Shown here: in pieces, positions 38,301 to 50,300 of the stretch | How the letters are laid out: every line of letters begins with the position of its first letter | How positions within the stretch are numbered: position 1 is the stretch's first letter | NCBI GenBank assembly: GCA_031841125.1 | Contig: CM063113.1 | Location: 36,335,197-36,399,196, forward strand | Direction of reading: 5' to 3' | DNA length: 64,000 nucleotides | DNA from: Acanthococcus lagerstroemiae | Lineage: Eukaryota > Arthropoda > Insecta > Hemiptera > Eriococcidae | Made by a program: the position numbers and the translations under genes | Notes under the pieces: generated by a model | Database searches by the model: none | The model's input: only the letters and a program-made list of their open reading frames with translations | What the model was told of the DNA's origin: nothing

Positions 38301-41300
38301 CAAAATGATGCGCAGATTGATGAAAGTAAAAATAAGTGATAAAATAAAAATAGAATCAATTTTGGCGAAAATCGGGGCAAAAAATATAGGATGGGCGGCA
38401 ACTAAAGTTCAGCTACGCGGGTCATACAGCTAGGGAGAAAAGCAAGTGGACGAGGACATCAGAAGAATGGGGCCCTAGGTACCTTACCAGGAAACGGGGC
38501 GAGACCCCCAACAAGATGGAGGGACGAACTAGTGAAAAATTTTGGCATCGTGTGGGTAAGGGCAGGTAGTGATAAAGAGAGACGGGTAAGAACGGTGCCG
38601 AAACCGGGTAGACTTGGCAGCAGGGCGGCTTCCCGCATAGCCAAAGAGTTGTAAAGTCAAGACAGCAAATAAAATAAAATATGTTAATTTCTAGTCCTAC
38701 CATTTTCCCTTCCTTGTTTAGTTCATTTAACATTTCTTCCGCTTGTTTCATATTTTTATCTACCAGTACAGCATCATCGGTGAAGCGCAAGTTGTTAAGG
38801 TGCTCCCCGTTTATTCTTATACATTTATCTTCCCAATTTAATTTTCTGAATACGTCTTCGAAGGTGCTGTTAAATATTGGTGATAATATTGCATCCCCTT
38901 GCTCCATCCCTTTTTTTATTTCGAAGTATAGTAAAACCTCGATATAGTGCGAATTTTCCTCGGTCCCTTGACTTTGCTTATCTAGATGTACACAAAAACA
39001 CCTCAAAATACAACCACTGCGCTGATAAGAATTTATGGAAAAACTCGCCCAACCATCCAAATAAGCAGAGAAGTAATGTTCTGTACGTAAATTTTGCGTT
39101 GTGTTTAGTCATGTTCTGCTCAGAAGTCACTCTACGAACAACCACAGAATTAGGAAACCATGAGAAAGACTCAGGAATTCAAGATGATAACGACTGGAAG
39201 TTAATTCGGGAGCATGTTGGCGACCTTCATTTTCAGGATTCGTTTCCCATTGATGACGAGGTATTGACAACCGCAATCCGAACCATAGACGATATTATAA
39301 CTGAGTGTACCAAGAGGGAGACGGTGAGGACAAAAATTCTGATGAAGACGATTGCGACGCATTCGCAGAAAATCACATTCCATGTCTTCGATGCAGCCAC
39401 CCTCCTTCGTTCGTACATTGCAGCTGCACCCTCTAATGCTAATGACATCAACCATAGTTTAAATAAAATTGAAAATTTCAATATTTGTAACGGTTTAGCA
39501 ACTACTCGCCAGTCTCATATTACCGATTTCTTTCAAGTACGTACAGTAGTTCATGTACAGTACATTACTTATCTTCCAAAATTTATTACATTGAAAGTTT
39601 TTCCCCCACCTCTGTATAGAGCGAATTCTTCTCGGTCCCTTCATTGGCACTATATCGAGGTTTTACTGTACCTTCCATTCCTGTCTGTTATTACACTAGC
39701 CTTTAAATCTGAGTAGTCATATCCTTGATTATGTCCACATATTGTTCGTGTACCCCTTGTCTCCTTAACGGTTTTAACATGCTGTCGTATTTTATTGAAC
39801 CAAATACTTTCTCATAGTCGATAGAAATACGGTGCACTTCTATGTTGTCTTGGCTCTATTTTGCTTAAAAGCGGCCATACGTAATCGAATTATTGGTGTT
39901 TAAAGTTTCGTTGTGCTACCATGTTAGTTCACGGACACAAAAATGTTTTTTCGATTTTCTATAAGTCACGTTTTCGACTAGGGGCAACAGTCTGTGAGTT
40001 CACTTCTCTATAATTAAAATTGTACCAAATCTATTCCAGTCACATCAAGGGTTGTTAGGATGCTGCTAAGAGACATTAAGACATATCAAGTACTCGTTAT
40101 GACTTTCCTTCAGGTTTATTTATTATGACTTTGTAGACTACTTAGAAAGCGTCAACACGCTCCCAACACTAATCAAGTCTGCGTTAATACTTTCTATACT
40201 GTGCTACGGATAAACCTAATAAGACTAGCGTGATCTCGATTCTCAGCTATTCTTCATAAAATAGCAGGGAGGGGGAGGGGTTAGGAAAATCAAAATTTTT
40301 CTACATCATTTCCGAATATTTTCTTTTTTTCTCTGACAGACTATAGGGCTAGAGAAATCCTAACACTTGGCGTCTGAATCTCGAGCACGATAAACCCAAA
40401 AGAACAATAATAAAATTGAATTCGTAATCTTACTCGCTAAGGACATGTGATGAGGCTGCAGATGCACTTCCTTCAACAAGATGGCACAAGGCAACAAGAT
40501 TTTGAGATCAACCGATTTCTCTTCCGGATAGAAGTGGTACGACCACGCAGCCGATCTAGCACGTCGATGAGGAGTGGCCGACATCAACAACACATCTGCA
40601 GGCTGCGCAGCGGGATTATCCAGCACAACGGTTCCTATAAAAACGAGACCAATCATTATTCTCGGGTCACCGTGTTTTCTATATCCAAGTACAATGATCA
40701 GGAGACTATTCGGCACTTCGACAACTTCTACCACCGCAGGAGATATAAAAATGATCAACTCACCAAGAGGGGCGAAATTAATCAAACCGTCTTCGTTTCT
40801 ATCAACAGTGTGCTTCTTCTTGCCTTTGATAGCGGTCGTCGGCACGTTGAATCCATGAGGTCCGTACATGTACTGCATGACCGACGACACAGTTGATGAG
40901 TGCTGGTTCAGTATTACAGAGAAACAACGTAACAGATTCTTGCAAATGATTTCTATTCCACCCATCTCGTTGAAGCAACGTATCACTTCGGCATCGTTCA
41001 GTACTTTGGTCAATAACCACAGCATCGGGTCGGACAACTGCATCGAAGCGCTTCCAGACAAGATGTACGACGAGGTCACGTCTGTTACGCACAAAGTGGA
41101 AGGTTACGCTCTCAATTCAAAGTGAAAAACGGAACGAGCCGATCGACACGGTCGACATTTCGCTAAACCTACTTGATAAATATCCGCAGAAGATGTTTAT
41201 TTTCTGTTTGTAATCCGACGACTTCACGAATACGGTGGTCAGGAAGAAATAAATACCGTCAGCTACGGTCGAATGGTTACTCAGTGCCCTCAGCGGGGGT

Positions 41301-44300
41301 GCTACGTGCCAATCAGTAACCTCGTGTAACGAAGATCGGTAACAAGAATTCAAACTACTCAAAAACTGGTACATTTTGTTCTCGTGTCGCAGAACTGAAA
41401 TTGAAAGGCGCAAAATTTTAGAAAACTCGAAGATCGCGTACTTCAAAAACAGACATCGAAGTCACGTTCACTTACCAACATCGGCTAATAAAGTCTTCGC
41501 GACACCGAAGCCTCCGTCATTAGAGCATAACTGTTCAACGACCTTACACTCGTCGGTCTGACTGTTATTCGGTTTAAATTCGGGCACACATCTCGACAGC
41601 TCGGAAGGTAACTTCAGCAGTCGACACGCGAATTTTAGAAGCTGGGTGACGAGGAAATCACGGCTGAACGGTCCCACTCGACGACCTTCGGCGTTCTGCG
41701 CACTGGTAGCACTTTTCAGCGCCGGAGGGGCGAAACACGACGCCGGGTTCGCCGGGATCTCGGACGACGTGCAGCATTTGATGGAATTCATGTACTGCAC
41801 GTAGGGTAGAATCAGATCGCCTAGAACAGAATGCGCGTTATCACAGTGTCTACCAGTTCCAGAAAATGAAAATTCATGCTATTTTCTCGTTATTTCATGC
41901 TTCAAATTTTCTCTAAATAGTACCCCTACTCCCGCCCTTGTATATGTTATGTACCAAGTCCAAAATTGTACATTTCGGGGATGGTACAGGTGATTTTGTA
42001 CCAATCGCGAAATGCTCGGACCATTTATGTGATTTCGTACTTGGTACAACATTTGTTGTACCATTCGCGATACGTGTGTTTCACTTTGTCCTATTCGCTT
42101 AGCGTCCGGACTACGCTGCTACATGGTACAACTGGCTTGTACCAAGTTAGAAATAGGTGCGTTACCACTTACCGATCATTCATGAAATTACCTGTATGAT
42201 TTGGGGTTACTATTCGATCATTCATAAAACTTGACTTGAGATAAGAGACAATCTTCACCGATGAATCTATATTCATGCTCCTTTTAGTAAGCGTAATGAG
42301 CATTTAAGTATTCATAAAACGAGCCTGATCTCTGTTCTTATGTAACAGAATAAGGAATACGAGGAATGAGGAATAGATATAGCACCGCATGTACCAACAG
42401 CTTTGTAAAAATTGACGACGTTCCCGCTGATACGGTTACTGTCGGAGAAGCTAATGCAAAATCATCTGTGACTGGAAGGCAAGGTTTCCTTAGATGTTCA
42501 TGCTTGACAAAATGCTTAACAAACAGATGTGCACGTAGAAAAAAAAAAGTTCTATATGTAACTCCCGGTGCCATAATGCAATGTCGTGCTGTAATAAATA
42601 AGTATAATATCTACCCTGTTGGTATCTGAGAGCTTCAACGCGATTCTTCAATCTAGTCATTTAATTTGAATAAAGTTTAATTTTAGTGTAGTTGTATTGT
42701 TGAGCTTTCAAATCATTATATTTCATGAATGGTCGGTAAAGCATCTATTTCCAACTTGGTACAAGACAGTTGTACCATGTAGCAGCGTGGTCTGGGCACG
42801 CGATGGTCGAAATGATCTATCTGCGATGGTATGTTCAAGTCGAACTTCACTGTCAGCATTTCGGTTGGTACAAAACACTGTACCACCATGTACAATTTTG
42901 GACTTGGTACATAACATATACACTTGTTTTGTAGAAAATTTCAAGCGCTTTTTCAGCAGTTTCATCCTGATACAACATTTCAATAATAGAAAGGAAAAAA
43001 AAAAACAAAAAAAAACAAGCAAACAAACAAACTTTAAATTGAAAGATTCTAGAGTAAAATTAAAAATTATGTAAAAGAATCATAAAATGTTTCAAGAATC
43101 ATTATAAATCTCACTTTCATGCTTTAATCAGCTATTTTCTAAATTAGCTATTTTCATTGCGTTTAGCGGGGTTTATTTGATGCAGCTGCCGTCAATAACA
43201 CTGTGCAAGTCGAGAGAAACAATAGGTCATCGAGTAATGAAAGCACGTCACGTATGCGATGAGACCGGTACAGTAAAACCAATCGCATCTAAATCGACGC
43301 ATAAACGAGGGTATAGGCATTTACGGACAATCAAGGCCTACGACAAGCAGCGAAAAGAACTCCAGATCGCCTAACAAAAACCTCCGAGTTTTCGCTTTTC
43401 AGCGACTACGTTGCTTGCTACGCCCGATACGTTTCACATTCGAGAACGGTTCACTTAGATTCGTTCACCTGTATAACAACTTTGTTAGAAGAAAAATTTT
43501 AGCGAATAAAATGAAGGGTTCATTATATTGTATTCAAGTCTAACAAAAGTATTATGGAAGATGAGCATCTGTGGCTTTCGAGTAAAATGTTTCGAATGGT
43601 CAAAATTTTCAACATTCGGGAAATGAGTATCAACGATACGAGAGCTTCTTCCTATTTTACAAAATCCACGTGCTTCAAGACAGATGATCGAAGAACTAAT
43701 TTTATGGAGAGCAGAGATGAAGACTCAGAATGAGGAAGAAACTGAACTCGAAGGTCCACTTTTAATACTCAAAGAACCATTCGGAAGAACGACTTAGTTA
43801 TAGATACTAGAGGAGCTACGACTGCAGCTGAGCTCAAAATCCAAGACCTTGAGAAGCTCAGCTCTTTTAAAATTTTGGCAAACAATAATGTCACGCCGAA
43901 GAACCTCACTCACGTTCTACAATACTATAAGATCACGTGAGTTTTATCGTTGCCACGCAACTACACTTGAAATCGAAAAAAGTTACACTCGTAAAATATT
44001 CAAAAACCGACTACATGAAAATTCAAAACTTCGCATCTCACAAGTTGGCATCTCCGCTTTAACGTTGTCACTAATTTAGAAAATGGTAACTCACCATATC
44101 ATCGACGAATGGGCAAGACAAGAATTCGGATAGTAAATGAGGGAACGCTTCATGTCTAATTATCGTTTCTGTAGGTCCAGCGGTGCCGCTCTTGAACGTA
44201 GAACCGCCGCTTCCATTTTTACTCGCTTTCTCTTCTTCCCACGGTAGATTAGAGGCGATAGTCAAAGTTTTGAACAACAAAAACCACAGTCGTATTGATG

Positions 44301-47300
44301 GTGGAGTACTCCTGCAAACATTCCGTAACTCCAGTACGGGTTTTGTATTTTCCTAAACGCCAAAAAACATCGAACTCATACCTGGACGCGGCGGTCATTA
44401 TGTTAGCAATGGTGCTAGTAGATATGGGTATCACAGGAACAATGCTGCAGACTAAATCGTGATCGGTGTGATTCCTACCAGCTAGTAACAACCACAAGCT
44501 GAGACTCTCCTCCAGATTATTGTTGGGTCCCTAGAATGGATTGTAAGATGTTAATGAAACAATATTCAATATAGTTCAACAACCACAAGCTGAAACTCCC
44601 CTCCAAATTATTGATGGATCCCTAGAATGGATTATAAGTTGTTAACGAAACACTTTTGCAATACATTTCTACAATCATAAACAGAGACTTCCCTCCACAT
44701 TACTGCTAGATCCCTCTTTTCTAATTTTACTCTCAACCCGAGCCCTGGAATCCGCCCTTCTGTTAGGGCTGTCTTAGCCTTTTTCTCATCTTGCCGAAAA
44801 ACGGGCCTAGGTCGAAATTAATGTAGCGAGTTGCTACGTGCGCTCGAACCCGGGACCTCCGGATTTCGAGACCAGCACGCTATTCACTCGGCCAACCAGC
44901 TAGAATGGATTATAAGATGTTAACGAAACACTATTCAATATATATATCTATTTTCAAAATATTCGAACTTATTTCGTTGGAAATAATTTCATGAATGAAT
45001 TTAGAGGAGAGATCGCAGACAGGAAGGCAATCAATCCCGAACGAAAAACTATTTCCACAGAATTCAAATTCAGTTGTAATTACCAATATATTAAAATCGG
45101 TGAACAGTCTATCGAAGGCAGCGGAGAACATTTGTGCAGTGGTCGGTGAGCTGGTACTAAGAGGGGAAGCCCATGAGAAAGCCAAATGATCCATCTTGAA
45201 CTGACTTGAATTATTTTGCACCGCGCAGCAAGTCTGCAATCATTTCGAGATCAGTATCGTCTTTTACAATAATGATGAAAGAAGGCGGGCTAGAGTTATG
45301 CGTACTCACCGACATCATAGCGTTAACACTATGCAATAAATTACACGAACTTTTGTCCGCTAGATTTCTCAAAAATATTTCAACGTTCTCTTCGACTCCA
45401 TACTCTAACCTCGCATCCATTGCCACTGAAATACTGAAACGAAGAACAAAATGGCCGGGGTTGAAATTGTCAAGTCTTCAATTTTATCGTCAACCTAGAA
45501 TTTTCGTTCGGACTTACTTTGGCAGTAAATTATTTTTATTCTTCGTACTCGACTCTTTAGTACTCCTGTCCTCCATTAGATATTCTTCCAGATTATCTTC
45601 AGCTTCACTATCATCGGATTCCATTAAACTAGGTAACTGAGAGTTGTCACACTTCGGTGTAGATGAACACATAAGTAGCAGATCTTTCGAAGCATCTGCG
45701 GGCACACATTTATTTACTCTTTTATGAGCTCATTACGTGGCACGAGCTCTCGCTAGAAAAGACACAACAAACCTTCAGAAATATTATTCGCGCTATTCAC
45801 GAACATCGTGAACGAATCCGTCGCATCAGCAGCATCCATTGTCGTCAAATCAGAAAAATCCGACGAAGTTCCTTCCAGAGGAATTGACGACTTCCGACGA
45901 GCACGAACCACAACTCGGTTCTTCGGAGTTCCTGAAATAGATCAAATAACCCGTTTAGTCGTAGGCACGATTATCACATGTAGTTCAACCTGATCATCCA
46001 AGATTGTTTTTTGAACAATTGGAACTCAGAACCGAAGTGGTTGACACCTGGTGGCAGAGTTGAGAATCTTTCTAGTTTGAATGATCAAATAATTCGCTCC
46101 CGCAAGAAAAGTAAATGCAATGATTCGATATTTTGAATTGAAAAAAAAATTTAGAGTTGAGAGTAAACTTTTACTTATTGAAATCTTTTTCTACAACACT
46201 GAAAACTGTCACTGAAACAAACTAATAGGTGGAATTCTCATAAGATGAGACTGATCTTTGCTCCCTGCATTAAAGAATAGGAAATATCGATTTTGATCAC
46301 TCAACCTCCAAACACGTATTATTTGTTAGTGTATGTGCGTGTGTGTAGTGTCACGAGCGCTCTCTACATTTCATTCCACATCACAATAGCTTCTGACGAA
46401 AACAATGAAACTTGTTTCAGGAACATTTTTCCTACCACCAAGTTTTCTAAATTACACAAGATGCTTTTGGTACGCTGTATGAGACTATACAGTATCGGAA
46501 ATGTTCAAAAATTCCGATTTTTATTTATTTACTTATTTTTAAACAACAAAACTGAACCTGCCAGATAAGCAAAATGTATTTTTATACGTCCAGGGAGAAA
46601 AACTAGCACACCGGCAGGGATGTAAATGGGCATTCATCGTTTGCGAATTATGTTCAACGATTCAACATACTATATTTTCAACGAATTGAATAATGAATCA
46701 AACATAAATAGATACTAGACCATCAACTTTGTTCATCATTCCGGAATGAGATGAGTCTGAGTGAGATAGAACACGTTTTAGAAGAGTTCGAGTACGGCTT
46801 CGCAGAATTGAATAAGACTGAACAAGTCCTAAAGGAGTCTTAATAAGTTGAAAATGAATTCGAATTAATTTTTCACAGTCTAAACAAGGTATGAATGAGG
46901 TTTACGGAATCCCAATACATTCCAGATGATTTTTAACCAATACTTAGAAAGTCTCAGTAAGTATTAACACGACTTGAAAGATTCTAGTCTTGGCCCTCGA
47001 AAATGCTGTTTGGTCGGAATGACTGTGAACATATCTTTAAAGAGGCAAAATGATACTTCAAGAGAAAAGGCACGTATTTGAACGAATTTGACATAGTCTT
47101 AAGAGAGTTTTAATCAGTTTTAACGAACTCAAACACAGTCTAAATGAGTCCTATGGAGTCTCACGAGGGGCTAAATTACTAGTCTAAAAAGAGTCGAATA
47201 AGTCTCGTCAAGTTTTTAGATTATCTGAATGAGACTTCATGAGACTTTACAGATAGTCGAACAAGTCTGAGAAGTTTTCGAAAGCCTGAAGTGGTTTTAC

Positions 47301-50300
47301 GAGAGATAGACGAGTCAGAGACGACTGCGCCTAAACTCGATCCAATGAGTATTAGAAGTCCCATTGAGTCCAAAAGCTTCAACAAGTCTTCATGAATACT
47401 AATCAGATATTCTGAATGAGGCAGACTTTCATGAAAACTATGTTTATTTTACATATTATATCATAATACTACACACTAATCGAGATTTTTTGGAAACCAC
47501 ATAAAGGAAAATAGACGATTCCTAATGCATTATTCACGCTAAATTCAAATATGATACTGAAAATGCGCGATAAGCTCATCATTTTTTACGTGCGCTAGCA
47601 AATAAAATAGGGTATTTTGAGAAACTGTTTTATTTTATGTAGCAACACTGATGGTAGAGCACCTGGAAACCCAGCCTGGAAATCAAAGGTGCTTAGCCAA
47701 TCAGATTGGCTAAAACGAACAGCTAAAACTAATTTTTTTTATGAATTGGCTTCGGCTAAAGGCTACAGGACGCTGACTGGCTCGCGAACGGTTAAGGATT
47801 AATCCACATTTTCAGTAAAAATAAAACAGGTGAAGTGCGGTAACTTGGTTCCAATTCGTTTTCTTTTCCCCAATTCTAAGTCTCCGTTTGACCGAGTTTG
47901 CAGTTTCAATCCAAAAAACGAAAATCCACCAAAAAGGAATAGGAAAAAAATTCAGTTTGAATGTAGTCAAAAGGGGAAAAGACAAGAAATTAGCAAAATG
48001 AAATCAGCCGTTAGCTTCCGAATTTTCAGTGATTTACAGCTAGCTAATTGCTAAAAAAATTTTCAATCAGGTAGCTAACGGCTGGCTAAAAATCTCCCAA
48101 AAACTGCGAGCTAACGGCTAACAGCTAATGGCTAATGGCTAGCTAAGCACCTCTGCTGGAAACACCCGAGTACAGAGAGGACAAGCTTAGCCATTAGCCG
48201 AGCAATTAGGACTCTGCACGATTCAACAGCAAAATAAGTGATATCTACCGGATTTTATGAGAACTAAATCGTTCGCTACAGAGGGAAAAACAGTTTCAGC
48301 ATCAAGAGTTTACTGACCAAAGTACAATTGATTTCGGTAATATTATGGTATGTTTTGGTACGAACCTTCATCCTGTGAGATTGTTATACTCCCAACAAAT
48401 TTCAAATTATTGAATATAACATCTCTTTGCCCAAATTTATTGAGAGACGCGATATATGACACTTTTACTTTTTTTAATTAAAAAAAACAAAAAAACATTA
48501 TTCAACAAAGCATTAAATACAGTGTTTCATTCGATGCAGCATGAAATTACCTTTCTACTGATACCAAAATCTCATTTTCGAAAAAAAATTTGATATAGCT
48601 ATTGCATTGACCCGACGAATTCTAACCAGGACAAGAAGTCTATTTTCAATGTTCCCAGTCAGATTTATTTGTATAATTTCAGTTTGCGAGGTGAAACAAT
48701 TCATATTTCAATGCTCTCCAGTAACAAGCATTATTTTCGTAATATTTAGTAAAAAAAATAAAACATGAATTAAGGAAACGACTAAACAAAGCAGAATTTG
48801 AATTAACCCATAGGACACGCATCAATTTTATCCTGGTTAGCCTTATCACCATACACGAATATAAACCTTTGACTACATCTATATAGTCGAAGATATAAAC
48901 ATTAAAGATGCTAGCGCTGCAGCATGATACCCTTGTACGGAGTCCAAATGTTGGTCAAGAGCATCTGGAAACACTCGAGTACAAGGTGATAAGCTTAGCC
49001 ATTAGCCTTAGCTTTAAGTCATTAGTTGAGCAATTTTGGTCAAGATCAGCCAGCTGTAAACTTAAGTACTGAAGAAGAATGTAAACACATTAGCAGATCC
49101 GTTAGTTTTTCCTGAATCGCAAATAAAAAGCTAACCCGGCTCTGTCGCGGTTAGCGTTTCGTCATTCCTGAATTCTAAACATCTGATTGGGACTGTCAGC
49201 GCGAAAGAGTCGCCCTCTACAATTTTAAGGACGTGAAAAAAAGGAACTACTAAAACCCAACACATTTTAGAAAAATTTATCAATTATCAGACTGAAATGA
49301 AAATGGACTCAATGGAAGGGAAATTCACTATTAATTTTGTTTTATTCATTTTTTTCGATGAATGCTTTCGTTTTTATAATACATAATATTTTGAGATTTC
49401 TTCATATGCCTGTAAATGAAACATTCCCCTCGATCAAGAGCGGTATTCTCGAAAAGTTGTTAAGGTAACCACTCATATCAACTAATCCCAAGGTGGTGTT
49501 ATGAGTGGTTATGAGATGTTATTCAACATTGCGGTAAATGGGTAACAACCCATAACAACTTTTTTATAACAACGGTTGTTATCATAACATCGCATAACAA
49601 CTTTTCGAGAATAGTGGTCCAGAGGTGCTAAGCTAGCCATTAGCTCGCAGTTTTTGGGAGATTTTTAGCCAGCCTTTAGCTAGCCGATTGAGAATTTTTT
49701 AGCCATTAGCTAGCCGTAAGCCAATGAAAATTCGGAAGCTAACGGCTGATTTCATTTTGCTAATTTCTTGCCGTTTCCCTTCGGACTACAGTCAAACTGA
49801 ATATTTTTCCTATTCTTTTTCGGTAGATTTTCGTTTTTTGGATTGAAACTGCAAACTCGATCGAACTCAGACTCAGAATTGGGGGAAAAAAGAAAAACTG
49901 GAACCAAGTTACCACTTTACCGATTTTATTTTTACCAGTGAAAAGTGCGAGTTATATCTATATGGTAAGAAACTGAACGTTACTAACTATTTCCCTATAA
50001 GATCAGGAGTTGAAAGCTGAAAGCTAAATGATAAAAAGTCAAAAGCGAAATCGAAATTTTTTCATTTTCGACTTTTATGCAACTTTTCTTCAATTTTACA
50101 GTCATCTGAAGACCTATTATGAAACTTTTATCACGATACCAAAAATTGTTATAGTAGTACCCAGTGATAGAAAGAAATAGGCGGTGTAACCGTGACCAGG
50201 TTCGCTAGTATCGCCCTCCTGCCAAGATGATCAAGGTTGATGTTTCCATAAGAATACGTGTTAAGTTGGTATACTTTAAAGCTTCCGCAATTGTTGAAAA

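Larger units (their letters stand above)
35908..40433. other. BIRC6 intron 23 (4.5 kb) with RTE LINE pieces and a pogo element
   Basis: The flanking exons join in phase 1. The left part (35908-36070) and the stretch 39870-40433 show no gene. The transposons between them are listed separately. Confidence 0.75.

Noticed and set aside
43324..43373. Possible BIRC6 micro-exon after ttttgttag|GCGATCTGG
   Set aside because: Reading in the phase left by exon 19 gives an in-frame stop, and the peptide shows no link to exon 20.
44838..44900. tRNA gene (A and B box, minus strand)
   Set aside because: There is no matching 3' acceptor half, and a long non-tRNA body with an A-rich tail follows. It fits a tRNA-derived SINE.
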